Assembly: GCF_900090195.1 (NCBI RefSeq)
Contig: NZ_LT607803.1
Span: 2,480,001-2,544,000 of the forward strand
Direction of reading: 5' to 3'
DNA length: 64,000 nucleotides
Origin: Variovorax sp. HW608
GTDB taxonomy: Bacteria; Pseudomonadota; Gammaproteobacteria; Burkholderiales; Burkholderiaceae_C
Both the position numbers and the translations under genes were made by a program. The notes below the pieces were generated by a model. It saw only the letters and a program-made list of their open reading frames with translations, was not told the DNA's origin and did no database searches. Below are positions 47,212 through 58,083 of this stretch, one piece after another (within the stretch, counting starts at the first letter, position 1; every line of letters begins with the position of its first letter).

Positions 47212-47776
47212 GGACCTCACTGTCGTCAACAACAACGCCGGCAACAGCGACGCCGGCCTGGCGGCCCTCCTCAAGGCGGGCCGTGTCCGCAAGATCATCT
47301 GCAGCTTCCCGCGCCAGGCCGACAGCTATGTGTTCGACGAGCTCTACCGCACCGGCAAGCTCGAACTGGAACTGGTGCCGCAGGGCAACCTCGCCGAGCG
47401 CATCCGTGCGGCCGGCGCGGGCATCGGTGCCTTTTTCTGCCCGACGGGCTTCGGGACGCAGCTCGCGGGCGATCGCGAAACGCGCGAGATCAACGGCAAG
47501 CAGTACGTGCTCGAATACCCCATTCGCGGCGACGTTGCGCTGATCAAAGCCGAGCGCGGCGACCGCTGGGGCAATCTCACGTATCGAAAGGCCGCGCGCA
47601 ATTTCGGTCCGGTGATGGCGATGGCTTCCAGCCGCACCATCGCCACCGTGCACGAAATTGCCGAACTCGGCGAGATGGATCCCGAGACCATCGTCACGCC
47701 GGGCATCTTCGTCCACCGGATCGTCAAGATCGATCGCGTCGCCACGCAGGCCGGCGGCTTCAAGAAGGCAGCATGA
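47212..47776 (+). pseudogene. pcaI: 3-oxoadipate CoA-transferase alpha subunit, 3' part
   Basis: The remaining about 187 residues of the alpha subunit: DLTVVNNNAGNSDAGLAALL, KIICSFPRQADSYVFDELYR, LELELVPQGNLAERIRAAGA, the FFCPTGFGT segment and GNLTYRKAARNFGPVMAMAS. All family blocks of PcaI/CatI are present. A GTG-started frame from 47117 would fuse 32 unrelated residues to this part. That product lacks the GGFG loop region and is unlikely to function. The stop overlaps the beta-subunit start. Confidence 0.92.
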
Positions 47777-48426
47777 ACATGTCCAGCTACACCCGCCGCA
47801 CCAAGGACCAACTGGCCGCACGCGTCGCGCAGGACATCTTCGACGGCGCCGTCGTCAACCTCGGCATCGGCCAGCCCACGCTCGTCGCCAACCATCTTCC
47901 TGCCGGCCGCGAAGTCATCCTGCACAGCGAGAACGGCATCCTCGGCATGGGCCCGGCGCCCGCCGAAGGCCAAGAGGACTACGACCTCATCAACGCCGGC
48001 AAGCAGCCCGTGACCCTGCTGCCGGGCGGCGCCTACTTCCACCACGCCGACAGCTTCGCGATGATGCGCGGCGGCCATCTCGACATCTGCGTGCTCGGCG
48101 CGTTCCAGGTGTCGGCCACCGGCGACCTCGCGAACTGGAGCACCGGCGAAGAAGGCGCGATTCCCGCCGTCGGCGGTGCGATGGATCTCGCCATCGGCGC
48201 CAAGCAGACCTGGGTCATGATGGATCTGCTCACCAAGAAGGGCGAGAGCAAGATCGTCGACAAATGCACCTATCCTCTGACCGGCATCGGTTGCGTGAAG
48301 CGGGTGTATTCCGATCTCGCGACCCTCGAATGCACGACCTCCGGCCTCAAGCTGATCGACAAGGTCGACGGCCTCGAACACGCCGAACTTGAAAAGCTGG
48401 TCGGCCTGCCGGTCGCCGCCGCCTAA
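47773..48426 (+). CDS. pcaJ: 3-oxoadipate CoA-transferase beta subunit
   Basis: The beta subunit transfers CoA from succinyl-CoA to 3-oxoadipate together with PcaI. The 217-residue protein has VVNLGIGQPTLVANHLP (about 30-46), the catalytic Glu in HSENGILGMGPAP (about 55), GGAYFHHADSFAMMRGGHLD and SVFQVSATGDLANW-type strands. The ATG at 47773 overlaps the alpha-subunit stop (ATGA), so its translation was coupled to the now-interrupted partner. On its own the subunit should be inactive. Confidence 0.95.
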   Translation: MNMSSYTRRTKDQLAARVAQDIFDGAVVNLGIGQPTLVANHLPAGREVILHSENGILGMGPAPAEGQEDYDLINAGKQPVTLLPGGAYFHHADSFAMMRGGHLDICVLGAFQVSATGDLANWSTGEEGAIPAVGGAMDLAIGAKQTWVMMDLLTKKGESKIVDKCTYPLTGIGCVKRVYSDLATLECTTSGLKLIDKVDGLEHAELEKLVGLPVAAA

Positions 48427-48448
48427 CCTTGTTCTCCGGAGACTCACC

Positions 48449-49654
<1,206 letters not shown>

Positions 49655-49823
49655 TCCAGCGACCTCTGCCCTGATTGGTGGGGGTTCGCGCTTCAATCGT
49701 TCTCCGCCCTACAGGGGCAGTCCCGAGTCGATCAGCTTGATAGTTCGCGCACAATCTTGGCTTTGAAGGGCAACCTGGACGATCCGCTTCGTCCGTGAAC
49801 CCGAAAGGGAGTCAGTCCGCATC

Positions 49824-50270
49824 ATGCTGAAAACGCTCGATCCTCTGCTTGGGCCGGAGTTGCTCCATGCACTGGCGTCTATGGGTCATGGAGACGAGAT
49901 CGCCATCGTCGACGCCAACTTTCCTTCAGGCAGCTGCGCCCGTCGGCTGATTCGGATGGACGGATGCGCGGCGCTGCCGGTGGTTCGGGCCGTGCTCACG
50001 CTGCTGCCGCTGGACGACTTCGTTGACGCTCCAGTGGCCTCGATGGCAGTGGTCGATGCTCCGCAGACGGTGCCCGAGATCGTGCAGGAATTTCTGCTCG
50101 CTGCGCACCACGCCGAAGGCCGAACGGTTGGCGCCGAAGCGCTGCCGCGCGAAGCCTTCTACGAGCGCGCGCGAGGCGCCTTCGCGATTGTGCAAACCGG
50201 CGAGGCGCGCTTGTATGGCAATGTACTGTTGCGCAAGGGCGTCGTGCGCCCTGGGGAGCCGGCATCTTGA
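49824..50270 (+). CDS. RbsD/FucU-family sugar mutarotase
   Basis: Interconverts alpha and beta anomers of a sugar (fucose- or ribose-type mutarotase). The 148-residue protein has the family pattern LLHALASMGHGDEIAIVDAN (about 13-32, with the catalytic-region His and Asp), FPSGSCARRLIRMDG and a C-terminal FAIVQTGEARLYGNVLLRKG. Its presence after pcaF fits the sugar transporter rather than an aromatic pathway. The next gene, an aldo/keto reductase of the fucose-dehydrogenase type, is broken; together they once formed a sugar-oxidising pair. Confidence 0.88.
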   Translation: MLKTLDPLLGPELLHALASMGHGDEIAIVDANFPSGSCARRLIRMDGCAALPVVRAVLTLLPLDDFVDAPVASMAVVDAPQTVPEIVQEFLLAAHHAEGRTVGAEALPREAFYERARGAFAIVQTGEARLYGNVLLRKGVVRPGEPAS

Positions 50271-50747
50271 GCCGGCCAGTCCTCGACAGGCTCCAGGCCG
50301 GCTCGCGGCTGGGCCTGGGCTGCGCTCCGCCGCTGGGCAACCTGTTTGCGCTTGTCGCCGGGTCGTAGGCCCTGGCCGCGATTTCCGAAGCCTGGCGGCT
50401 GGTCTTCGCCACTTCGATACCGCGCCGCTCTATGGCTACGGCTTGAGCGAGCACCGGCTCGGCAATTTTCTGCGGCAGCAGTCGGGTGATGAAGTCGTCC
50501 TGTCCACAAAGGTCAGCAGGTTGTTGAGCGCCGAACCGACCGTGCCGGCTATGTGCAGGGGTTGCCTTTCGCAGCGCGCTACGACTACGGCTTCGATAGC
50601 GCTCTGCGCTCGATCGAGGTCAGTCTGCAATGCCTGTGTCTCGCGCGCATCGACATCGCCAATATCCATGGCACCTGCCGTCACATGCACGGCAGCGAGC
50701 AGCTAGCGCGCCCAAACGATGCCGAGATGATCAGGGCGCCCACCTTG
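50267..50747 (+). pseudogene. aldo/keto reductase (fucose dehydrogenase-like), decayed
   Basis: Pieces of an AKR are spread over three frames: SRLGLGCAPPLGNLFALVAG, then a TAG stop near 50368, then GLRHFDTAPLYGYGLSEHRL with LGNFLRQQSGDEVVLSTKVS, then YVQGLPFAARYDYGFDSALR with RSIEVSLQCL. HFDTAPLYGYG holds the catalytic Asp/Tyr region. One nonsense codon and at least two frameshifts make it non-functional. It overlaps the mutarotase stop codon, so it was its operon partner. The end is fused to relaxase DNA at about 50748. Confidence 0.8.
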
Positions 50748-51761
50748 AACAAGCCGAGGCCTGCGGCAAAGCCGGGTGCATCGTCAGCGTCCGCGCGGCC
50801 CGGACCTTCGCTCGAGAAACCAGCACGGCCACTGAAGGTCGCGGACGCCTCGCAGCCGCCAATACCGAAGCGGCCCATGTTCGATGACGAAGAAGCGGAC
50901 TACCTGCTGGACGCCTCGGAGATGGCGTCTGACGCCGCCATGCAGCCGCCGCGGAGAAAGAGAGCTCAGGCCATGCCAGTACCGGCCGCTCGCGTGGAAG
51001 CGCCCGCAAAGTCACCAACACCAGGACCAGCAGCGCCAACGCCGGCGCGAACGGCCGCCCGCATGCTCGCTCCGATGGACCTCATGAACGTTGGGCGCGG
51101 CGCCGTCGCCGCATCGACGACGGATTCAAGTCGCAAGGCCGAACGCTCCTCGCTCGTTGCTGGCCAGAAGCCCGAATCTGACGCATTGAGCAAGCCTGTT
51201 GGCGGGCCCAGGCCTATGCTCATGTCAGGACCTGCGCCGGAGGTTGCTGCGCGGGCGAATGTAGGTAGAGCATCACCAGATCACGAAGACAGCGAGGGTG
51301 CCGCTGCGCGCGCCGATCTACCGCCCGTGATCCTTCAGCACAAGCTCCCGGAGATCCCGGGCCGCGACGAATCGCGGCCACAGCCGGGACCGCTGGCGTT
51401 GGACTTCATGCGTTGGCTGCAGCAGTCGTTGGCGTCGCGTGAGCTCAAGTACAACGAGACGGGCGCCGTGGTGCATTTCGTGCCCGAAGGCATGGCGCTG
51501 GTGTCGCCCTTGATCTTCAAGATGTTCGCGGCCACGCTGGTGGCCGAGGCCGAGGTTCCGGATCAGGCGAACCGCATCCAGCGCGAAGTCGTGAAGGCGG
51601 GCTGGCACATGACCGGTCCCAATCGGACGAACGTCGTGCGGTATTCGGTGATTGGTCGCGGCCATACCGTGGTGAGCCGGCTCGCTGCGGTTGTGCTGGT
51701 TGAGCCGGGCCGATGGGTCCAGCCTGTGCCGCCGTCGAACCCGGTGCTCAAGCTCAAGTAG
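50748..51761 (+). pseudogene. C-terminal part of an ICE relaxase (TraI_2/MobH type)
   Basis: About 337 residues with a long Pro/Ala-rich linker (about 1-220) and then the TraI_2 C-terminal domain: LPPVILQHKLPEIPGRDE, LALDFMRWLQQSLASRELKY, VHFVPEGMALVSPLIFKMF, AGWHMTGPNRTNVVRYSVIG and an end at PVLKLK. The N-terminal relaxase/HD domain is missing. The fragment is in frame with AKR remnants upstream (open from 50553), giving a chimeric ORF of 402 residues that is probably not meaningful. It marks an ICE backbone breakpoint. Confidence 0.8.
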
Positions 51762-52360
51762 CGTGCAGCCTCAAAGCGCTTTCCACGACGAAGCACTTCG
51801 TCCGAGGTGCCGTGTCATCTGTCGACGGACGCTCGCCACGCGAGACCGCCGGCGTCGTTGGTTGACACGGTCTGGGCGACCACTTACAGTGCGGCCGGTG
51901 CATCAGCGGGATTGCTGCCTAGTGTTCGCGTCTTGTGCGTTGGTGCCGGCTGGCTTGGCGAGGGCGATGAGCCTTGAATGTGGGACCCTGTTGGGTTCCT
52001 TTTTTAGGCCCATCGAAGGCAATACAATCTTTCTTATGTCAAATCTGAAAATCATCATGACCCTGTCCGTGCCGCCGGCCGCGAGCGCTTCAACATCGGT
52101 CCCACCGGCAAGACCGCGTCGCGTCGCAGCGAAGCACCCGCAACAATAGTCGCCACGCGTGACGTGAATGTCCGCCCCCACCTTTCGGGCTCCATGGGCG
52201 TGGCGAGCGAAGGAGTCACCAAGCATTTGAACCGGGCTGCCAGAGCAGCTCGTGCACGCCGGGTGAGGGAGATGCGAAGCCGCTCCAGCCCATGGGCGGA
52301 AGCGGCCTGAACGGGCGTACCACCGTCGCGCACCCTGTCGCCACCGGCGGCCATCGCGGC
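51762..52360. other. ICE-flank intergenic stretch
   Basis: About 600 bases without a recognised gene. A 37-codon frame (52036-52149, MSNLKIIMTLSV start) follows an AT-rich stretch around 52010-52035 and might be a small ICE-edge peptide, but it has no family features. Composition becomes more GC-rich to the right, so this may be the edge between acquired and host DNA. No tRNA-like attachment site was seen. Confidence 0.35.
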
Positions 52361-54259
52361 TCAACGCCGCGCGGGCTCGAGGAGGAATCCGGCGAAGAAG
52401 TCGCTCAGTTCATCGCGCGCGGACAGCGGCAGCACGTGCGCGACGTACTGGTCGGGCCGGACCACCACGATCGCGCCAGCGCTGGCGATCCCACGCGCGG
52501 CGAAGATGTCGTCGCGCGGGTCGACCGCCCACGCCTTTTCCCAATCCTGCAATCCCAGCGGCCCCGAGCAGGGACGCAGGATCGCGGGTACCGTGCCGAT
52601 GTCGATCTCGTGGTGGCCGCTGCGGAAGATCCCGTGCACATCGACGATGGCGTCCAGGTCCGCGCCCGCGGGGGCGAAGCGCAGCGCCGGCGAAGCAGGC
52701 GATTCGGTGAACCAGCGCGCGAAATCGCGCAGGCCATGCCCGGTGTCGCCGAAGGCGTAGAGGCGCCAGCGCCCGTCGGCGGCGTGGACGTGCCCGAGAT
52801 GCAGCCGCCTGCCGTCGGCAACCCGGACCACCGGCGAGGAGTGGAAGCGGGTGCCGATCTCGAACCCCGTCGCCAGATGCTGGTAGGTATCGTTCCCGGT
52901 CAGCAGCGACGGCTTGTACTTCGTCGCCTGGCCTGCGACGTAACGCAGCTGCCGCCCGTACTCCGCCTGCATCTGCTCGGAAGTCACGCCGCCGCGTTCG
53001 GGATGCGCCGGATCGACGGTGGGCTGGGCGATGAAGGCCGACCAGTGCCGGTCGAAGTCGATCAGATCCTGCGCGACCGACTGGCGCTCGGCCGAGTAGC
53101 TGTGCAGCAGCGACGGGGGCGAGCGGCCTTCGAGCACCGCGGCGAGCTTCCAGCCCAGGTTGAAGGCGTCCTGAATCGACACGTTCATGCCCTGCCCGGC
53201 CTTCGCCGAGTGCGTGTGGCAGGCGTCGCCGGCAATGAACACGTGCGGCAGGCGCCCGCTGGCGTCGCCGACGGCCACGTCATCGAACCGGTCCGTCACC
53301 CGCTGGCCCACCTCGTACACCGACGACCACGCGACCGACTTCAGGTCGATCGAGTACGGATGCAGGATCGCGTTCGCGATCGCCGTCATCTGCTCCACCG
53401 TGGTCTTGCGGATCTCCGAATCGCCCGCGGGCACCTCGCCGAGATCGACATACAGACGCACCATGGTCCCGCCCTCGCGCGGAATCATCAGCAGGCTGCC
53501 CTTGCCCGCGGACTGGATCACGTTCTTGGTGCGCCAGTCGGGAAAGTCGGTGTTCGCGAGCACGTCCATCACGCCCCAGGCATGGTTGGCGGCATCGCCG
53601 TGCAGTTCGCGCCCGATCGCACGGCGCACGTTGCTGCGCGCGCCGTCGCAGCCAACGACATACTTGGCGCGCACCGTGAACACCCTGCCCTCTTCAGGGC
53701 CGCTCACGTGCCGCAGCGTGACCACCACCGGGTACTCGCCTTCGCCGACCTCGAGGGCGACGCACTCGATGCCGTAGTTGGTGGCAAGCCGGCTCGGCGA
53801 CTGGGCCATGTAGTCCAGCAGGTACTCCTGCATGCGCGCCTGGTTCACGATGACGTGCGGGAACTCGCTCAGACCCTCGGGGGCATCCGGCACCCACCCG
53901 GTGCGCACGATCTTCGAGCGGTCCTGCTCGGACGGGCCCCAGAACCGCACCTCGTTGATCCAGAAGGCCTCGCGCATCAGCGCATCCGCAAGCCCGAAGG
54001 TCTGGAAGGTCTCGACCGTGCGCGACGCGACGCCGTCGGCATGGCCCACTTCCAGCGGCCCGGCGCGCCGCTCCACGATGCGGGTGTCGATGTCCGGAAA
54101 CACCGACAACTGGGCGCCGAGCACCGTGCCTGCGGGGCCCGTACCCACGATCAGCACATCGACTTCGGCGGGAAGCTCCGCCGTCCGGGCGAGCGCCCGA
54201 GGCGCGGCAGGGTGGATATCCGGGTCGCCCGGGCGGTATCCGTCGCGATAGAACTGCAT
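52361..54259 (-). CDS. FAD-dependent aromatic hydroxylase (MobA-like, 3-hydroxybenzoate 4-monooxygenase type)
   Basis: A 632-residue class A flavoprotein monooxygenase that would hydroxylate a phenolic ring with NADPH and O2. It has VDVLIVGTGPAGTVLGAQL (FAD Rossmann, about 33-51), VVGCDGARSNVRRAIGREL (DG motif, about 205) and FIAGDACHTHSAKAGQGMNV (GD motif, about 345). The C-terminal thioredoxin-like domain ends with VVVRPDQYVAHVLPL. Length and the MQFYRDGYRPGDPDI opening closely resemble MobA of Comamonas; phenol 2-monooxygenases are the next closest. It is divergent from a frameshifted MarR gene. Product would be a catechol such as protocatechuate. Confidence 0.88.
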   Translation of the reverse strand: MQFYRDGYRPGDPDIHPAAPRALARTAELPAEVDVLIVGTGPAGTVLGAQLSVFPDIDTRIVERRAGPLEVGHADGVASRTVETFQTFGLADALMREAFWINEVRFWGPSEQDRSKIVRTGWVPDAPEGLSEFPHVIVNQARMQEYLLDYMAQSPSRLATNYGIECVALEVGEGEYPVVVTLRHVSGPEEGRVFTVRAKYVVGCDGARSNVRRAIGRELHGDAANHAWGVMDVLANTDFPDWRTKNVIQSAGKGSLLMIPREGGTMVRLYVDLGEVPAGDSEIRKTTVEQMTAIANAILHPYSIDLKSVAWSSVYEVGQRVTDRFDDVAVGDASGRLPHVFIAGDACHTHSAKAGQGMNVSIQDAFNLGWKLAAVLEGRSPPSLLHSYSAERQSVAQDLIDFDRHWSAFIAQPTVDPAHPERGGVTSEQMQAEYGRQLRYVAGQATKYKPSLLTGNDTYQHLATGFEIGTRFHSSPVVRVADGRRLHLGHVHAADGRWRLYAFGDTGHGLRDFARWFTESPASPALRFAPAGADLDAIVDVHGIFRSGHHEIDIGTVPAILRPCSGPLGLQDWEKAWAVDPRDDIFAARGIASAGAIVVVRPDQYVAHVLPLSARDELSDFFAGFLLEPARR

Positions 54260-54299
54260 GACTCTGCTCCGATTGAAATGAGATGGAAGGATTGAATTG

Positions 54300-54335
54300 C
54301 TACACTTATCGTCCGTGTACTGATGATTAGTGTAG
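54300..54335. promoter_or_regulatory. candidate MarR operator repeats
   Basis: CTACACT (54300-54306) and AGTGTAG (54329-54335) are perfect inverted arms 22 bases apart, and a third box GTGTA lies between them (54315-54319). The set sits between the divergent hydroxylase and MarR genes, where a MarR autorepressor normally binds. Confidence 0.45.
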
Positions 54336-54382
54336 GGGTAGAATGGACTTTCATCAATAAAGGGTTAACCCTGATCCATCCC

Positions 54383-54854
54383 ATGACCCCGACCGATCCA
54401 GCGGACATCGATCTCGACACCCTTCCCGGCCACTTCATCCGCCGGCTGCAACAGATCGCGGTCGCGGTGTTCCTGCAGGAAACGGAGCCCTTCGGCGTGA
54501 CGCCGGTGCAGTACGCCAGCCTTCAGGCGGTGCGACGCCTGCCGGGAGTGGACCAGCGCTCGCTCGCGCGCTCGATCGGGCTCGATACCTCGACGATGGC
54601 AGGCGTGATCGACCGGCTGGAATCGCGCGGCCTGATGGTGCGCAGCGCCTCGCCGGACGACCGGCGGGGTCCGGCTGCTCCGCCTGACGGACGAGGGACA
54701 GGCCCTGCTCGGCCAAGTCGAGCCGGCCGTGCTACGCGCCCAGACGCGCATGCTCGAACCGTTGCCCAAGAAGGAGCAGCAGGCGTTCATGCGCATGCTG
54801 CGCGAGATCGTCAAGGCCAACAACGAACTGAGTCGCGCGCCAAGCCAAGGCTGA
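54383..54854 (+). pseudogene. MarR-family regulator with a frameshift
   Basis: The N-terminal part (FIRRLQQIAVAVFLQETEPF, then RSLARSIGLDTSTMAGVIDR with LESRGLMVRSASPDDRR) is a MarR winged helix-turn-helix. In the GGGG run at 54666-54669 the frame shifts by one base. The true continuation (VRLLRLTDEGQALLGQVEPA, then MLEPLPKKEQQAFMRMLREI) runs in the next frame to TGA at 54852-54854. With three Gs the protein would be a normal 157-residue MarR. Either a genuine one-base insertion inactivates it or it is a sequencing error. As read, the ORF runs on to 54988 with a foreign tail. Confidence 0.85.
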
Positions 54855-55126
54855 CGCGAGCCACTCGGCGGACCGGCGTCCGCGGTCGCAGCGGCCGACA
54901 GGCATCCGCAGTCAGGTGTCCCTTGCAGCGTCGCAGCGACATCACCTATCGCGAGAAGACTCCCCAGGACAGGGCCCAAGCGTCATAGCCATGCGGCCCC
55001 TACGTCCATGGTGCGCGCGCATCGGGTAAACCCTTGACGCGAAGCGCGCGATCGGCTGCTAGCATCAATTTACTTACCGGCCGACAGGCAAAATATGACC
55101 AGATTTCCACCTTCCAAGGGAACTCG

Positions 55127-56779
55127 ATGCTGGGCCTGATGCAATCGCGCTCCATGCAGATCTCCGCGCTGCTCGAACATGCGGCCACGCATCACCCGCG
55201 CGTCGAGATCGTGTCCCATGTCGACGCGCAGACTTCTGTGCGCAGCTGCTGGAGCGAGGTCGCGCGGCGCGCGCGCCGTCTCGCCTCGGCGCTCGTGGCC
55301 CGGGGCATGGAGCCCGGCACTCGGGTCGCGACGCTGGCCTGGAACACCCACCGGCATCTCGAGCTGTATTTCGGCGTCTCGGGCGCCGGCAGCATCCTGC
55401 ATACGGTCAATCCGCGGCTGTTCCCGGAACAGATCCGCTACATCCTCGATCACGCGGCCGACGAGTACCTGTTCTTCGACCTGAGCTTCGCGCCCCTGGT
55501 GGCCGAGCTCGCGCCCTCGCTGCCGCATGTCAAGGCCTTCGTCGCGCTGTGCGAGCCGGCGCAGCTGCCGGCGCTTTCGCTGCCGCGACCCTTGCTCAGC
55601 TACGAGGATCTGCTGGCCGGCGGCAACGAAGACTTCGCCTGGCCTGCACTGCCCGAGGACAGCGCCTCCTCGCTCTGCTACACCTCCGGCACCACGGGCC
55701 ATCCGAAGGGCGTGCTCTACAGCCATCGCTCCACCGTGCTGCACTCGTGGGCCGCCTGCGCCGCCGACGGCCTCGGGCTGCGCGCGCGCGACAGCGTGCT
55801 GCTCGCGGTGCCGATGTTCCATGTGAACGCCTGGGGCGTGCCGTACGCCGCGGCGATGTGCGGCGCCAAGCTCGTGCTGCCCGGCCCCGACCTGTCGGGC
55901 GCCCGCCTGTTCGCGCTCATGAAGGATGAGGGATGCACGCTGTCGCTCGGCGTGCCGACCGTCTGGCTCGGCTTCTTCCAGCATCTCGAAGCGCTGCCGG
56001 AGGCGGCGCGCCGGGGCCTCAAGCTCGACCGCGTGGTGATCGGCGGCTCGGCGGCGCCGCGCGCCATCATCGAGAAATTCGAACGCCTGCTCGGCGCTTA
56101 TGTGATCCAGGCCTGGGGCATGACCGAGACCAGTCCGCTGGCCACCATCGGCAACCTGCTGCCGGCGCACGAAGCGCTGCCGCTCGACCAGCGATTCGGC
56201 ATCCAGACGCGCCAGGGCCGCGCGATCTTCGGCGTCGAGATCGCGGTGTTCGACGCCGACGGCCAACGCCTGCCGATCGGCGCAGCCATGGCCGGCGAGC
56301 TCAAGGTGCGCGGCCCCTGGGTCGTCTCGGCCTATTACGGCAACGAGCCCGGCTCGGCGCTCGATGCCGATGGCTGGTTCGCCACCGGCGACGTGGCGCT
56401 GATCGATGCCGAGGGCTACGTGCAGATCACCGACCGCTCGAAGGACGTGATCAAGTCCGGCGGCGAGTGGATCTCCTCCATCGACCTCGAGAACCTCGCG
56501 GTCGGACACCCCGCGGTCAAGGAAGCCGCCGTGATCGGCGTGCGCCACGAGAAGTGGCAGGAGCGGCCGCTGCTGATCGTGGTGCGCAAGGACGGCGCGG
56601 CCGCGACCGGCCCCGAGCTGCTGGCCTACATGAAGGACCGCGTGGCGCGCTGGTGGCTGCCCGACGACGTCGTGTTCGTCGACGAGCTGCCGCACACGGC
56701 CACCGGCAAGCTGCTGAAGACCCGGTTGCGCGAGCAGTTCGCCTCGCACCGGCTGCCGACCGAACCGCCGGGGGCCTGA
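55127..56779 (+). CDS. acyl-CoA synthetase (long-chain/aryl acid:CoA ligase family)
   Basis: A 550-residue AMP-forming ligase that activates a carboxylic acid to its CoA thioester. Motifs: [20 protein letters not shown] (about 182-201), [15 protein letters not shown] (about 326), [20 protein letters not shown] (about 419) and the C-terminal Lys in [14 protein letters not shown] (about 528). It resembles medium/long-chain AlkK-like enzymes; the acid is unknown. The start at 55127 ([11 protein letters not shown]) is preferred to the upstream frame start at 55034. It leads a run of ABC importer genes, suggesting that the imported acid is activated at once. Confidence 0.9.
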   Translation: MLGLMQSRSMQISALLEHAATHHPRVEIVSHVDAQTSVRSCWSEVARRARRLASALVARGMEPGTRVATLAWNTHRHLELYFGVSGAGSILHTVNPRLFPEQIRYILDHAADEYLFFDLSFAPLVAELAPSLPHVKAFVALCEPAQLPALSLPRPLLSYEDLLAGGNEDFAWPALPEDSASSLCYTSGTTGHPKGVLYSHRSTVLHSWAACAADGLGLRARDSVLLAVPMFHVNAWGVPYAAAMCGAKLVLPGPDLSGARLFALMKDEGCTLSLGVPTVWLGFFQHLEALPEAARRGLKLDRVVIGGSAAPRAIIEKFERLLGAYVIQAWGMTETSPLATIGNLLPAHEALPLDQRFGIQTRQGRAIFGVEIAVFDADGQRLPIGAAMAGELKVRGPWVVSAYYGNEPGSALDADGWFATGDVALIDAEGYVQITDRSKDVIKSGGEWISSIDLENLAVGHPAVKEAAVIGVRHEKWQERPLLIVVRKDGAAATGPELLAYMKDRVARWWLPDDVVFVDELPHTATGKLLKTRLREQFASHRLPTEPPGA

Positions 56780-56838
56780 CAAGACCGCCCCGCCCGCGGC
56801 GGCACCCTTCGACCTACACGACAACCCTGGAGACAACC

Positions 56839-58062
56839 ATGCAGACGATTCCCCTGGCCCGCCTTGCGCTCGCCGCTTCACTCGCACTCGCGGCATGCGC
56901 GGGCGCACAGGCCCAGGTCAGCGACGATGTGGTGCGCATCGGCGTCATGGCCGACCAGACCGGCCCCTACTCCGCCAACGGCGGCCCGGGCTCCTCGCTG
57001 GCCGTGCGCATGGCGGTCGAGGACTTCGGCGGCAAGGTGCTCGGCAAGCCGATCGAGGTGCTCGTGGCCGACGACCAGAACAAGCCCGACGTCGGCCTGA
57101 ACATCGCCCGCAAGTGGCTCGACGTCGACAAGGTCGACGCCATCGTCGGCGGCTCGGCTTCGTCGATCGCGCTCGGCGTGAGCTCGCTGATGCGCGAGCG
57201 CAGCAAGCCCTATCTGGTGGCCGGCACCGTCACGGCGGACCTCACGAACAAGGCCTGCTCGCCGATGAACGTCCAGTTCCTGACCGACACCTACGCGCTG
57301 CCCAAGGCGGGCGTGCAGGCACTCATGAAGCAGGGCATCAAGAGCTTCTACTTCATCACCGTCGACTACGCCTTCGGCCAGGCCTTCCAGGAGGACGCGA
57401 CCCGCTTCATCCAGGCCGCCGGCGGCAAGGTCGTCGGATCGGTCAAGCACCCGCTGGGCACGACCGACTTCTCCTCCTACCTGCTGCAGGCCCAGGCGAG
57501 CGGCGCGCAGGCGATCGTGATCCTGAACGCCGGGCTGGACCTCTCGAATGCCCTGAAGCAGGCCGCCGAATACAAGCTGACGCGCAGCGGGCAGACGGTG
57601 TCGGTGTTCGGCATGACGATCAACAGCGTGTCCGCGATGGGCCAGGACGTCGCGCAGGGCCTGCAGCTCACGGTGCCCTTCTACTGGGATCGCGACGATG
57701 CCTCGCGCGCCTGGTCCAAGCGCTTCATGGAACGCTACAAGAACGGCGTGCCGACCTATATCCATGCCGGCGCCTACAGCGCCACGCTGCACTACCTCAA
57801 CGCGGTCAAGGCGGCGGGCACCGACGAAGGCAAGGCGGTGGCGGCGAAGATGCACGAGCTGCCGGTCAACGACTTCTTCTCGAAGGACGTCAAGGTGCGC
57901 GAGGACGGCCAGGTGATGCGCCCGGTATATGCGGTGCAGGTGAAGAAGCCCTCGGAGTCCAAGGGCCCCTACGACTTCTACAAGGTCGTCGCCGAGATCC
58001 CGCCCGAGCAGACCTGGCGCCCGGCGAGCGAAAGCGCCTGCGACCTGCTCAAGAGCAAGTAA
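56839..58062 (+). CDS. branched-chain-type ABC transporter substrate-binding protein
   Basis: A 407-residue periplasmic binding protein with a signal peptide ([20 protein letters not shown]). Peripla_BP_6 features include [20 protein letters not shown] (about 32-51), [20 protein letters not shown] and [20 protein letters not shown]. In Burkholderiales such proteins often bind aromatic or other carboxylates rather than amino acids. AGACAACC precedes the ATG at 56839. Together with 59793-63186 it makes a complete importer, interrupted only by the SMP-30 and SDR genes. Confidence 0.93.
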   Translation: MQTIPLARLALAASLALAACAGAQAQVSDDVVRIGVMADQTGPYSANGGPGSSLAVRMAVEDFGGKVLGKPIEVLVADDQNKPDVGLNIARKWLDVDKVDAIVGGSASSIALGVSSLMRERSKPYLVAGTVTADLTNKACSPMNVQFLTDTYALPKAGVQALMKQGIKSFYFITVDYAFGQAFQEDATRFIQAAGGKVVGSVKHPLGTTDFSSYLLQAQASGAQAIVILNAGLDLSNALKQAAEYKLTRSGQTVSVFGMTINSVSAMGQDVAQGLQLTVPFYWDRDDASRAWSKRFMERYKNGVPTYIHAGAYSATLHYLNAVKAAGTDEGKAVAAKMHELPVNDFFSKDVKVREDGQVMRPVYAVQVKKPSESKGPYDFYKVVAEIPPEQTWRPASESACDLLKSK

Positions 58063-58083
58063 GCGCAGCGCCAGCAGCGAACG

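Noticed and set aside
47117..47776. GTG-started frame as a complete CoA-transferase alpha gene
   Set aside because: The first 32 codons come from the IS110 flank; the true 5' end lies at 43999-44135.
50553..51761. 402-codon ORF as a genuine protein
   Set aside because: It is a chimera of AKR debris and a relaxase C-terminus, with no start signal.
52292..54295. 667-codon plus-strand open frame opposite the flavin hydroxylase
   Set aside because: Its translation is an Arg/His-rich low-complexity shadow, while the minus strand shows clear FAD motifs.
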